Source of the DNA: an uncultured Eubacteriales bacterium
GTDB taxonomy: Bacteria > Bacillota > Clostridia > Oscillospirales > Acutalibacteraceae
Length of the DNA: 32,759 bases
Assembly (NCBI GenBank): GCA_934525065.1
Contig: CAKSYX010000020.1
Location: forward strand, 1-32,759
Reading direction: 5' to 3'
The notes beneath the pieces were generated by a model. That model worked only from the letters and a program-made list of their open reading frames with translations. It had not been told where the DNA came from and did no database searches. Within the stretch, counting starts at the first letter, position 1; every line of letters begins with the position of its first letter. Below, piece by piece: positions 22,736 through 30,498 of this stretch. Made by a program: the position numbers and the translations under genes.

Positions 22736-24940
22736 TTATCTTCCGGACTCTTCATACGGCCAGTCTTCAATAAGTTTATAACCGTCTTTTTCACTGCCGG
22801 TCAGAACGCCGCCGTATGCTGTCATCCCGCCGAGATTGATTTGGCCATATCCTGTCGGCACTTCAACCGGTATACGCGTTCCGTCGTCTTTTACCACGAA
22901 TAATTCTGACGTCAGTTCGACATTGTCGCCGGAATTGAAGTGAGCATCTTTAAAATCATCCTTATAATAAGCCCACGTCACCACCTCGACACCGCTTTCA
23001 AAGCCTTCGGAATCGCCGACTGATTTTTCTGCAAAAGATGTCTTATCGGATTCGGTATCATTCAAAGTGCATTTAGCATCAATGCGATAAACCGTGTCTT
23101 CTGTGTCAACCGTTATTGAATAATCAACAAGACTTTCTTCAATATCCGAACAGTAATTCACTACGGTTTCGATAAAGTCAATATTTTCCTTTGCAACGGC
23201 CAACGCACTCGCAGCATCGCCGAAAAGCGCATTTTCGGTTTCGTTCAGGTATATCTTGCCCTTACTATCATATATCATCGGGCATACGAATCCTTCACCC
23301 CGAACATATTGAAAATGAAGCACATTCATTGCATCTTGGGAAACTTCTGTTTTACTCTTTGCGATTTTCAAACAGCTTTCAAAAGCCCCTAATCCATAGC
23401 CGTCTGTGACATCATAGGCGGAGCTAGCGTAAAGCTTTCCGTTAAGGAACTTTTCTGTGTTATGCTCGGCAATTATTCTGTCAATCCCAACAAGGCTGAG
23501 CGCTGTAATTGCAACGCACACCGCCGCTGTGACGACACGCATATACGGGAACTCTTTTTTGAAAATTCTTGCAGCTATGCATAAAAAGGCAATTATCATC
23601 AGAATATCAATAATTAAAACATAGACACGCTTATGCGTCAGACCCATTTTGTTCATGTAAAGGACGATCTTTGAAATTGAAACGACCGAAAGAAGAATAT
23701 TAAACGCGCAAAGGAAAAGGTCAAAGATCTTTATTATAAGCTTGAAGCTTCCGCCCTCATCCCTGCGGCCGAAAAGGACAGTTACCGCAATGAGGACAAG
23801 GTTGACCGCCGCAACACCCGCAAGTTCAAAAAATCCGCGCCTTGCGTATTCCGAAACGCTGAGTTTAACTCCTTCCGGAAGCTTTCCGCCGAAAGCGCCG
23901 AAAATATAGACCGCCTGAGAAAGAATGTAAATCACATAAACAAGGCAGATCACACCGAGAAAACCGGAAAAAAGCGCGGGTGAACCGACGCGGAGCTTTG
24001 CATAGCTTTTGCTTGTGTCTTTATTGGCCTCGTTTGAAACGCCGTGACGGAAAGAGAACATGACCGAAAAAATATAAGGCGCAATAAATACCGTCGGTAT
24101 AAAGGCAAAAAAATTGTCATCAATGAACTCATTAAATGAGTTGTTATTTTGGATCCTTGCAAGAATTTTTTCTATTGAGGCCGAAAAAGCTCCTGCAATA
24201 CTTTCAAAAGCTGCGTCACTCTTGACGAGAAGCGGAATGACAATCAAAAGGACAGGCACAGCGCAAACAATACCGATTATTGCCGCGATATACTTTTTGT
24301 CAAGCCTCTTCTTTTCCGCAGCATTCCTTTTGTCAAGCCTTGTGTTGTGCATACACATATAAGGCAAGAATAAATACATGAGCGGCAGCAGAAACTCAGT
24401 CTTTATAAAATCAAGCAAAAAGAAGTAGCTTCCTCTTCCGTGCCGGTTTGCTCCCGTAAGCGCAAGGCAGTATGAACCGGAAAGATACATCAGTATAAGG
24501 ATTGCCCAAAAATTGATTTCGCTCTGGTTGTCGCGCAAAGCAAACGAGAAGGAAAGAGCAATACAAAGCACTCCGGAAAGTGCCGCCTGAAGATTAAAAC
24601 GCTTTTGCTTGACAACGATATATGCCGTTGCAAGTGCAAAAATGCCTGAATAATAGACAAATACTTTCCAATCGGCGCCGTAAGTCGCATTTTTAATGAA
24701 GCCGAGCGTCAAAAAGAAATTGATAACCATTGCGAGCTTATCAAAAGCATCTGTCTTTACTCTGTGTCTGAACGATGCGGCTGCACTTATCGCCGGGGCA
24801 GCGGAACCGGAAGCATTCGGCGAGCTGTTTGGAACACCGACCGAGCCAGACGAACCGGCATTTGACACGTCAGCAGATAAAGGCTGATTCAATTTTTCGT
24901 TTTCTCCCCCAACAGGGTAATTGAAACTATTGTTATCCAT
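22736..24940 (-). CDS. Large membrane protein, DUF4173/DUF4153-like
   Basis: A 734-residue protein. The first 60 residues are Ser/Ala/Pro/Asn-rich and cytosolic; about 12 membrane helices follow (about 68-490). The segment SVSEYARRGFFELAGVAAVNL matches the conserved YAR-GF-EL element I associate with DUF4173/DUF4153 proteins. The last 230 residues (from about 500) are hydrophilic with a beta-rich tail, probably outside the membrane. The function of the family is unknown. It starts 3 bp after the stop of the Xre regulator gene, with GAGGT before the ATG, so it belongs to the DUF2975-Xre operon and may be controlled by that pair. Confidence 0.75.
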   Translation of the reverse strand: MDNNSFNYPVGGENEKLNQPLSADVSNAGSSGSVGVPNSSPNASGSAAPAISAAASFRHRVKTDAFDKLAMVINFFLTLGFIKNATYGADWKVFVYYSGIFALATAYIVVKQKRFNLQAALSGVLCIALSFSFALRDNQSEINFWAILILMYLSGSYCLALTGANRHGRGSYFFLLDFIKTEFLLPLMYLFLPYMCMHNTRLDKRNAAEKKRLDKKYIAAIIGIVCAVPVLLIVIPLLVKSDAAFESIAGAFSASIEKILARIQNNNSFNEFIDDNFFAFIPTVFIAPYIFSVMFSFRHGVSNEANKDTSKSYAKLRVGSPALFSGFLGVICLVYVIYILSQAVYIFGAFGGKLPEGVKLSVSEYARRGFFELAGVAAVNLVLIAVTVLFGRRDEGGSFKLIIKIFDLFLCAFNILLSVVSISKIVLYMNKMGLTHKRVYVLIIDILMIIAFLCIAARIFKKEFPYMRVVTAAVCVAITALSLVGIDRIIAEHNTEKFLNGKLYASSAYDVTDGYGLGAFESCLKIAKSKTEVSQDAMNVLHFQYVRGEGFVCPMIYDSKGKIYLNETENALFGDAASALAVAKENIDFIETVVNYCSDIEESLVDYSITVDTEDTVYRIDAKCTLNDTESDKTSFAEKSVGDSEGFESGVEVVTWAYYKDDFKDAHFNSGDNVELTSELFVVKDDGTRIPVEVPTGYGQINLGGMTAYGGVLTGSEKDGYKLIEDWPYEESGR

Positions 24941-24943
24941 AAT

Positions 24944-25156
24944 TTATACCTCATCTTCTTTAAATTCAAGTATATCTCCGGGCTGACAGTCAAGTGCACG
25001 GCAAATGCTTTCAAGCGTTGAAAAACGCACGGCTTTTGCCTTTCCGGTTTTTAGAATTGAAAGGTTTGCCTGAGTTATGCCGATTTTTTCGGCAAGCTCA
25101 CCGGAGGAAATCTTTCTCTTCGCCATCATAACGTCGAGATTAACAACAATCGCCAT
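24944..25156 (-). CDS. Xre/Cro-type helix-turn-helix regulator
   Basis: A 70-residue one-domain DNA-binding protein. The helix-turn-helix reads ISSGELAEKIGITQANLSILKTGKAKAVRFSTLESICRALDCQPGDIL, the usual form of the short YozG-like regulators. AGGAGG lies 7 nt before the ATG. It follows the DUF2975 gene by 12 bp; the DUF2975-HTH pair is common in Firmicutes, and the membrane protein may modulate the regulator. Self-regulation of the operon is plausible but not shown. Confidence 0.92.
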   Translation of the reverse strand: MAIVVNLDVMMAKRKISSGELAEKIGITQANLSILKTGKAKAVRFSTLESICRALDCQPGDILEFKEDEV

Positions 25157-25168
25157 AAAAATTCCTCC

Positions 25169-25609
25169 TCATATTGTCAGCTCATTCTCATTTTTCAGCT
25201 CCGTTGCCGTTGCCAGAACGTTTTTAAGTACGCGTAAAATGAGCATCATGAACGCGGCACCGAGTGAAAAAATGAAGAAAGGCACATACAAAAAGCCGGA
25301 AACAAAGCAGGCAAGCGCAACAAAAGCGCAGCACCACGAAAGAATACGCAGATATGAAACAGTTTTCGGAACAAACACCGTCTCGTTAATGATATTCTTC
25401 AGCAGCCTGTCAATGCTGTAAAGTGCGCACCATGCAGCCGGACAGCAGATATAAAACGTGACAAGAATAATTGCAATCGTCCTTTCACGCGCAAAGCCGA
25501 AGAACCAATGCAGAAGCATATCGGCCAGAACCATGAGGGCCAAGAGCAGAACGCCGAAAATCCAAGTGATTACCCTTGTCAGCTTTGCAGAAGTTTGAGA
25601 AGTATACAT
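25169..25609 (-). CDS. DUF2975-like membrane protein
   Basis: A 146-residue protein with four membrane helices (about 13-33, 42-62, 88-108, 112-132). The loop IDRLLKNIINETVFVPKTVSYLRILSW is characteristic: DUF2975 proteins carry a conserved F-x-x-x-N/T-x-x-x-L-R segment here. It is the first gene of a three-gene operon with the Xre regulator and the DUF4173-type protein. AGGAGG precedes the ATG. Its role is likely as a membrane partner of the regulator. Confidence 0.85.
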   Translation of the reverse strand: MYTSQTSAKLTRVITWIFGVLLLALMVLADMLLHWFFGFARERTIAIILVTFYICCPAAWCALYSIDRLLKNIINETVFVPKTVSYLRILSWCCAFVALACFVSGFLYVPFFIFSLGAAFMMLILRVLKNVLATATELKNENELTI

Positions 25610-25642
25610 AAAAGAAAACCTCCTATTTCTTTTTACGGGTAT

Positions 25643-25671
25643 AAAATATCACATATTATATCGTTTGTCAA
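25643..25671 (-). promoter_or_regulatory. Promoter of the DUF2975-Xre-DUF4173 operon
   Basis: On the minus strand a perfect TTGACA (25666-25671), 17 bp, TATTTT (25643-25648). A TATAAT within the spacer is too close to the -35 box to serve with it. Confidence 0.68.
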
Positions 25672-25754
25672 TAAAAAATTCTCGTTTTTTACTATATTTT
25701 TTTCGTTTCTCTTGAATTTATTCAATAACACAGTAACACCGATAAAAAGAAAGG

Positions 25755-25813
25755 CATAGTATGGCAATGCAAGGAGCATTGCTCCGAACGCAAAAAGCCG
25801 GGCACAACCCGGC
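25755..25813 (+). promoter_or_regulatory. cotJ leader: possible SigE -10 box and two hairpins
   Basis: CATAGTAT (25755-25762) resembles the SigE -10 form CATACAAT; no good -35 box is seen. Downstream, GCAATGC (25764-25770) pairs with GCATTGC (25776-25782), and GCCGGG (25797-25802) with CCCGGC (25808-25813). The second hairpin ends directly before the cotJA ribosome site AAAGGAG, without a T run, so it could affect translation or mRNA stability. Confidence 0.4.
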
Positions 25814-25828
25814 AAAGGAGTGAAACCA

Positions 25829-26065
25829 TTGAGTAATTACAGAACTTATGGTTATCAGCGCCAACCAATATATGAACGGCAGTGTGCATGCACAGGCGAT
25901 TGCCGCAAAACCGGACTTTCCGTACTTCCGGAAACAGTTTCGGTTGCAATGGCATATGTTCCGTTTCAAGAATGCAATGACGTTTATTCCTGCGACAAGG
26001 CACTTTGCGCCGGAACCGTCTTTCCTGTTCTTGACAAGCCGTTCCTTGCGGGGTGCTGCAGATGA
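25829..26065 (+). CDS. cotJA: Spore coat-associated protein CotJA
   Basis: A 78-residue, cysteine-rich protein of the CotJA family. Signature parts are SVAMAYVPFQECNDVYSCDKALCAGTVFPVLDKPF followed by a C-terminal CCR. AAAGGAG lies 8 nt before the TTG at 25829; the GTG at 25820 overlaps that site and is unlikely. CotJA belongs to the cotJ complex of the spore coat, made in the mother cell under SigE in Bacillus. The stop overlaps the cotJB start (ATGA). Confidence 0.93.
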   Translation: MSNYRTYGYQRQPIYERQCACTGDCRKTGLSVLPETVSVAMAYVPFQECNDVYSCDKALCAGTVFPVLDKPFLAGCCR

Positions 26066-26313
26066 CCTCAGACAAAAACAACCTCAAATTCAGACTTAAA
26101 GCAATCAGATTTTCAATGTGGGACCTTCATTTATACCTTGATACCCACCCATGCGACGAAACCGCCGCAGAACTGCTTGAAAATTACAGGCAAAAATATT
26201 GCTGTATCAAAGAGGAATATGAAAAAGCGTTCGGCCCGCTCACACCGGAGGACGGCTTTGGTAAAAGCTGGCTCAAAGGTCCTTGGCCTTGGGAAAGAGA
26301 GTGTGATTGTTAA
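26062..26313 (+). CDS. cotJB: Spore coat protein CotJB
   Basis: An 83-residue protein with the CotJB signatures RFSMWDLHLYLDTHPCDETA and a C-terminal KSWLKGPWPWE. It starts with ATG at 26062, preceded by GGGGTG; the four-base overlap with cotJA and the one-base overlap with cotJC (TAATG) show a tightly coupled operon. It acts with CotJA and CotJC in the inner spore coat. Confidence 0.95.
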   Translation: MTSDKNNLKFRLKAIRFSMWDLHLYLDTHPCDETAAELLENYRQKYCCIKEEYEKAFGPLTPEDGFGKSWLKGPWPWERECDC

Positions 26314-26921
26314 TGTGGCAATATGAAAAAACGCTTCAGTATCCTATAAACATTAAAAATCCTAACCCTGCCTATGCAAAAATAATCATGGCACAGTATG
26401 GAGGCCCGGACGGAGAACTCGGAGCTTCCCTTCGCTACCTCAGCCAAAGATTTTCAATGCCTTATCCGGAGCTCAAGGGGCTTTTGACGGATATTGGAAC
26501 CGAAGAACTCGGGCACCTCGAAATGGTCGGTACAATAATCTATCAGCTCACACGCAACCTTTCTCCTGCCGAGATCAAAAAAAGTGGTTTTGATGCCTAC
26601 TTCGTCAATCATACGACCGCGGTTTACCCTGCAAATGCAAACGGTGCTCCGTTTACCGCTGCATATCTTCAATCAACCGGTGACGTGATTACAGATCTTC
26701 ATGAGGACATGGCAGCAGAACAAAAGGCGCGGATGACTTATGACAACATCCTTCGCCTTGTTGACGACCCTGATGTCTGTGACGCAATCAAGTTCCTGCG
26801 TGCAAGGGAAATCGTTCACTATCAGCGTTTCGGCGAAGGACTCAGACTTGTTACCGAAAAGCTCAACGAAAAGAATTTCTATGCCTTCACACCCGGACTC
26901 GACAGGGTCATTCAAAAATAA
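26313..26921 (+). CDS. cotJC: CotJC, manganese-catalase-like spore coat protein
   Basis: A 202-residue ferritin-like four-helix protein of the Mn-catalase family. Metal-ligand segments are DIGTEELGHLEMVGTI, EDMAAEQKARMTYD and FLRAREIVHYQRFGE, which supply the Glu/His ligands of a dimanganese site. It starts MWQYEKTLQYPINIKNPNPAYAK, as usual for CotJC. It ends the cotJ operon and is followed by a terminator. A role in protecting the spore or in coat assembly is known for the family. Confidence 0.96.
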   Translation: MWQYEKTLQYPINIKNPNPAYAKIIMAQYGGPDGELGASLRYLSQRFSMPYPELKGLLTDIGTEELGHLEMVGTIIYQLTRNLSPAEIKKSGFDAYFVNHTTAVYPANANGAPFTAAYLQSTGDVITDLHEDMAAEQKARMTYDNILRLVDDPDVCDAIKFLRAREIVHYQRFGEGLRLVTEKLNEKNFYAFTPGLDRVIQK

Positions 26922-26946
26922 AACCCTTCGCCACCAGGTGAAAGCA

Positions 26947-26989
26947 AAAGACCCGCGGATTCGCTTTCAAATACGACCCGCGGGGTTTT
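26947..26989 (+). terminator. Terminator of the cotJ operon
   Basis: CCCGCGG (26952-26958) pairs with CCGCGGG (26978-26984), flanked by AAAA and TTTT that extend the stem; the T run is 26986-26989. It lies about 25 bp after cotJC. Confidence 0.75.
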
Positions 26990-27086
26990 CTCGCAAAAAA
27001 ATGCAGCATTTTTGCAATAGTTATTTATATTTTCGTCTTGATTTCGCTTTATTTGAAGTCATACAGACAAAATTTTACAATATCTA

Positions 27087-27115
27087 TTGACATTAGGCAA
27101 AAAGCAATATATAAT
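27087..27115 (+). promoter_or_regulatory. Consensus promoter of the 65-residue protein gene
   Basis: TTGACA (27087-27092), 17 bp, TATAAT (27110-27115): both boxes are perfect. The start codon follows 29 bp later. Confidence 0.85.
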
Positions 27116-27144
27116 GTTAAAAAAATACACAGCTGGTGAGTATT

Positions 27145-27342
27145 ATGACTATAACAAAAGAAACTGATATCTTACATCCGCTTTATATTGCACGCCTTGA
27201 AAACGGAGTGTCTCTTGAGGTTTATGGTGACCGCGCAAGCGGAAGCGACGGAAAAACGTACTATCACGTCGGCAGGGAAATCGACGGTGTTCTTGAAACG
27301 CTCGGCTGGAGCTGTGATGTTGACAGTGCAGTCATAATCTGA
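27145..27342 (+). CDS. Small protein of unknown function
   Basis: A 65-residue soluble protein (starts MTITKETDILHPLYI). It looks like a small mixed alpha/beta or beta-sheet fold, with ARLENGVSLEVYGDRASG and KTYYHVGREIDGVLETLGWS. There is no signal peptide or membrane helix. GGTGAG lies 7 nt before the ATG at 27145; a GTG at 27136 has no ribosome site. Driven by a consensus promoter, it is probably well expressed. I do not recognise the family. Confidence 0.75.
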   Translation: MTITKETDILHPLYIARLENGVSLEVYGDRASGSDGKTYYHVGREIDGVLETLGWSCDVDSAVII

Positions 27343-27433
27343 TATACATTTTTGTTAAATAATCTAACATTTTAGATGCATATTTTTTGCTCCTCCCTTC
27401 ATTTGCAGCAATATGTCTCTGTTTATGCATGGC

Positions 27434-27462
27434 TTGACGTGCCGTTGGCATTATGCTAAAAT
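27434..27462 (+). promoter_or_regulatory. Promoter of the EFR1 gene
   Basis: TTGACG (27434-27439), 17 bp, TAAAAT (27457-27462), with TG one base before the -10 box. Confidence 0.75.
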
Positions 27463-27496
27463 ATCGACAGATACAAAACTGTGTGGGAGGAGTTAT

Positions 27497-28246
27497 ATGG
27501 TCATTTACTTTTCCGGAACAGGAAACAGCGAATATGTTGCAAAAAGGGTCGCCGCCAAAACGAATGACGATTTCATAGATTTATTTTCGAAAATTCGCGG
27601 CAATGAATTCACCAAGCTTGATTCATCAGCCCCCTTTGTTCTTGTTTGTCCGACATATGCGTGGAGAATACCGAAAATTCTTGAACAATGGATTGAAAAG
27701 GCTGAGTTTTCAGGAAACCGAAGCCTTTACTTCGTTATGACCTGCGGCGGTAACATAGGCAACGCGGCTGCTTACTGCGAAGAGCTCTGCCGAAAAAAGG
27801 GTATGAACTTCATGGGCTGCTCCCCCGTTATTATGCCTGAAAACTATATAGCACTGTTCAAAACTCCGACACCGTCGGAGGCTCGCGAGATCATTAAAAA
27901 AGCCGAAAGTCAAATTGATGCGGCAGCGGCGTTGATTTCAGCAGGAAAGCCATTTTCAAGGCCGAAAATCACTTTGATTGACAAGCTCAGCAGCGGCATA
28001 GTCAACGTCGCCTTCTATCGCCTTTTCGTCCACGCAAAAAAGTTTTATGCAACCGACAGCTGCACTTTCTGCGGCAATTGCGTTCGTGTTTGCCCACTCG
28101 GCAACATAGAGCTGAAAAGCGGAAAACCTGTTTGGGAAAACAGGTGCACGCACTGTATGGCCTGCATATGCCGCTGTCCGCAAGAAGCAATCGAATACGG
28201 AAATCACAGCAAGGGCTTGCCGCGCTATACGTTTCCAAAGCTATAA
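27497..28246 (+). CDS. EFR1-type flavodoxin/4Fe-4S ferredoxin fusion protein
   Basis: A 249-residue electron-transfer protein. The N-terminal flavodoxin-like fold begins VIYFSGTGNSEYVAKRVA, whose S/T-rich loop binds FMN phosphate; VCPTYAWRIPK and TCGGNIGNA form further FMN loops. The C-terminal part holds two 4Fe-4S clusters: CTFCGNCVRVCP and CTHCMACICRCP, each C-x2-C-x2-C-x3-C-P. It shuttles electrons in the cytosol of anaerobes; the physiological partner is unknown. GGGAGGAG precedes the ATG at 27497; an in-frame reading from 27413 would run through the promoter and is rejected. Confidence 0.92.
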   Translation: MVIYFSGTGNSEYVAKRVAAKTNDDFIDLFSKIRGNEFTKLDSSAPFVLVCPTYAWRIPKILEQWIEKAEFSGNRSLYFVMTCGGNIGNAAAYCEELCRKKGMNFMGCSPVIMPENYIALFKTPTPSEAREIIKKAESQIDAAAALISAGKPFSRPKITLIDKLSSGIVNVAFYRLFVHAKKFYATDSCTFCGNCVRVCPLGNIELKSGKPVWENRCTHCMACICRCPQEAIEYGNHSKGLPRYTFPKL

Positions 28247-28596
28247 TTTAATCAGTACCAAAAGGGGCTGTCGCATTTAGCGCAGACCAAAGAGTAAAAC
28301 AAAAAGAAAAAGACTGTATTTCACGAGGCCTGTCAAAATCAGAGCTTCATATGAAATATAGTCTTTGTTTTTTTGATGATATTGAAAATAATTTTGCTCT
28401 TTTAAGCGTTTTTTGCCCACTCGCGGTATCTACATACAGCTTCAAGGCAGGCTGAAGAAAGTCCGACGCAATATGCCTGAGGGGCTTGTTTTTTCGCACA
28501 TTGCGGCACTTTTTGGTACGCTTACGTCACATTGCAAAGCTTTTTAACGCAGTATCGGCGGAAATTTGCCTTAAAAAACCATATTGAGCCGGACTA
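28247..28596. other. Gene-free 350-bp stretch, repeat-like
   Basis: No gene can be supported. It begins with GGGGCTGTCGC (28264-28274), a short motif that also occurs at 17850-17860 and recalls ends of some Firmicute insertion sequences. It continues with a long hairpin (28309-28366) and a segment (28400-28590) whose minus strand has a short open frame (about 37 codons, containing AYCVGLSSACLEAVC and ending at 28405) with no ribosome site. Possibly a degraded mobile element; no transposase is seen. Confidence 0.5.
28309..28374 (+). terminator. Long hairpin with T run after the EFR1 gene
   Basis: AAAGACTGTATTTCA (28309-28323) pairs with TGAAATATAGTCTTT (28352-28366) with one G-A position, 28-nt loop, then G and seven T (28368-28374). 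It can end the EFR1 transcript, but the stem is longer than the other terminators here and may come from an inserted repeat. Confidence 0.65.
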
Positions 28597-29601
28597 TCAA
28601 TCGTTCTTTGAAGATTCATACGCCGAAAGTACGTCAAGAACAGCGGCTGCACCTTGAGCAAAGTCAACAGGAAAATGCTCGCCCGTTTCAAGGCAGCGAT
28701 AAAAATCTCTAATCAAAGCAGTGTGTCCGCTGCCCCAATAGCTGTTTCCATAACAGGAAGCACTGTCTTCAAGCTCAAGCTTTTCAAAGCTCTTTCCGTT
28801 TTCCGAAAGGTACAAATCAGCACCCTCCAGACGAAGGACCGCACCGGAGTCAAAAAACAACTCAATTGAAACATCCGCATTGAGCGAAAAGCCGTTGGTT
28901 GCGCTCAAAACCGCTATTACACCGTTTTTATAAATGTAACGAACCATTGCCGAATCTTCAACTTCAATTACTCCCTTGAGACTGTCGCTAAATACACGGG
29001 CACTGAGTTTTTCCGTCTCGCTCCTTGCGAAATACCGAAGCAGATCGGATGTATGGATTGCTTGATTTATCAGAAGTCCGCCACCTTCAAGTGCCTTTTT
29101 TCCGTGCCAGCCGTCGGAATAATATGCCTTATCCCTGAACCAGTCAACGTTTGCCCTTTCAGCTGTGAGCAGACCCGTCGTTCCGCCCTCAATAAGCTCC
29201 ATGGCTTTTTTGACAGATGCGTTATACCTGTTTTGAAAACAGACTCCAAAAACCGCCGTGCTTTTTTGAACGGCACGGCCGAGCTGTTCAAGTCCTTTGC
29301 GTGTGATTGCGCAAGGCTTTTCGCAAAGGACGTTTATACCGTTTTCAAGCGCCTTGACCGCCATCGGAACGTGAAGATAATGCGGAGTACATATATGAAC
29401 ACAATCAAGATTTTCGCCCAAAAGGAGGTCATCAAAACTGTGATAAGCTTTACAGCCGTATTTTTTGCCGCACTCTTCCGCTCTTTCTGCAACGTTATCG
29501 CATACAGCCGCAAGCTCAACATTTTCCATGCCGGAAAGAATCGGCAGATGTGTTTTTGAAATATTGCCGCAGCCGACAACAGCGGCCTTAATTTTTTTCA
29601 T
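28597..29601 (-). CDS. Gfo/Idh/MocA-family NAD(P)-dependent oxidoreductase
   Basis: A 334-residue sugar dehydrogenase-type protein. The Rossmann motif is AAVVGCGNISKTHLPIL; the nucleotide-side loop CEKPCAITRKG has the conserved EKP lysine. The C-terminal domain contains VDWFRDKAYYSDGWHGKKALEGGGLLINQAIHTSDLL, with the GGG-x-L-x-x-Q-x-x-H-x-x-D catalytic segment. Such enzymes oxidise or reduce a secondary hydroxyl of a sugar, inositol or glycoside. The start at 29601 (ATG before KKIKAAVVG) is used; a second ATG at 29607 also fits GGAG. It overlaps the upstream TIM-barrel gene by 14 bp, so it is the third gene of the cassette. The substrate cannot be read from the sequence. Confidence 0.88.
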   Translation of the reverse strand: MKKIKAAVVGCGNISKTHLPILSGMENVELAAVCDNVAERAEECGKKYGCKAYHSFDDLLLGENLDCVHICTPHYLHVPMAVKALENGINVLCEKPCAITRKGLEQLGRAVQKSTAVFGVCFQNRYNASVKKAMELIEGGTTGLLTAERANVDWFRDKAYYSDGWHGKKALEGGGLLINQAIHTSDLLRYFARSETEKLSARVFSDSLKGVIEVEDSAMVRYIYKNGVIAVLSATNGFSLNADVSIELFFDSGAVLRLEGADLYLSENGKSFEKLELEDSASCYGNSYWGSGHTALIRDFYRCLETGEHFPVDFAQGAAAVLDVLSAYESSKND

Positions 29602-30484
29602 CGGCATTTTTCTCCGAAATGGACTTTGCAATGAGATGCATTGCGTCTGCCGCAGCCTTGAAAGAGTCCGCGTGTGACGGATAGGTATTTTCCGGCATAG
29701 TTCTTTCACCCTCAATAACCTTGCTTTCGAGGTTTCCGAGGCCTTCAAAAACCTGAAGATGCGGCTCGAGCGATAAAATCAGCTGTGCTCTGCCCTTTGA
29801 AGCGGCCGCAATAATTTCTTCAACGTGACCTTCGCCTTTTCCGGCCGGCACAACACTTCCGTTTTCATAAATCGCGTCTTTGACGTGGAAATACTCAATA
29901 TGCTCCTTCAAAAGCTCATATGCTTTGAGGGTATCAACGCCGCACTGGATGAAATTTGCCGGATCGAAAACAGCTCGAAGGTTTTCTCCGCAATTTTGAA
30001 GAAGGTCAAGACAGCGTTCTGCCGTATCGCCGTAAATTGCTTTTTCGTTTTCGTGGCAGCAGAGAAGGCCGTTTTGCGCCGCATAGTCAGCCATCATTCT
30101 TACACGGCGAAGCACCTCTTCACGGTACTCGCTGCAGCTTTCACCTTCCGTAAAATAGAAGCTGAAGATTCTTATGTATTTTGCGCCGAGAATTTTTGCA
30201 ACTTCAACAGTGTTTTTGAACTGTTTAAAATGCGGTTCAAAGTCATCTGTAATTTCAATTTTGCCATAGCCCGAACCAATTGAAGCAACAGACATTCCGG
30301 CTTCGTCAATTTTCTTCTTCATCTCTTTTGCCTGAGCAACTGAGAGGTTGTTTATGTTGAGTTCGTCACCGAAGCCGCGAAGTTCCATATGGGTTATACC
30401 GTTATTTTTGCAGGCAGCCATTTGACCTTCAATTGTGTTTTCCCCGGATTCATCGCAAAAAGCGGAAAAAATATACTTTGTCAT
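29588..30484 (-). CDS. Sugar phosphate isomerase/epimerase-type TIM barrel
   Basis: A 298-residue xylose-isomerase-like (AP endonuclease 2) TIM barrel. Likely metal ligands stand in order: Glu in LLCCHENEKAIYG, Asp in AVFDPANFIQ, His in YFHVKDAIYENG and Glu in ILSLEPHL, the E-D-H-E pattern of D-tagatose 3-epimerase/inosose-type enzymes. The start at 30484 has GGTG 6 nt upstream and begins TKYIFSAFCDE. It lies between two Gfo/Idh/MocA genes and is co-transcribed with them, so it probably acts on the keto-sugar they form. Exact substrate unknown. Confidence 0.85.
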   Translation of the reverse strand: MTKYIFSAFCDESGENTIEGQMAACKNNGITHMELRGFGDELNINNLSVAQAKEMKKKIDEAGMSVASIGSGYGKIEITDDFEPHFKQFKNTVEVAKILGAKYIRIFSFYFTEGESCSEYREEVLRRVRMMADYAAQNGLLCCHENEKAIYGDTAERCLDLLQNCGENLRAVFDPANFIQCGVDTLKAYELLKEHIEYFHVKDAIYENGSVVPAGKGEGHVEEIIAAASKGRAQLILSLEPHLQVFEGLGNLESKVIEGERTMPENTYPSHADSFKAAADAMHLIAKSISEKNADEKN

Positions 30485-30498
30485 GTTTTTCACCATCC

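Noticed and set aside
27091..27115. Riboswitch upstream of the 65-residue protein
   Set aside because: The leader after the promoter is only about 20-25 nt, too short for an aptamer.
27413..27496. N-terminal extension of the EFR1 protein
   Set aside because: It covers the promoter and the ribosome site; the family begins at the flavodoxin strand VIYFSGTG.
28405..28520. Minus-strand short frame (AYCVGLSSACLEAVC)
   Set aside because: No ribosome site and no known family; a remnant is possible but a gene cannot be supported.
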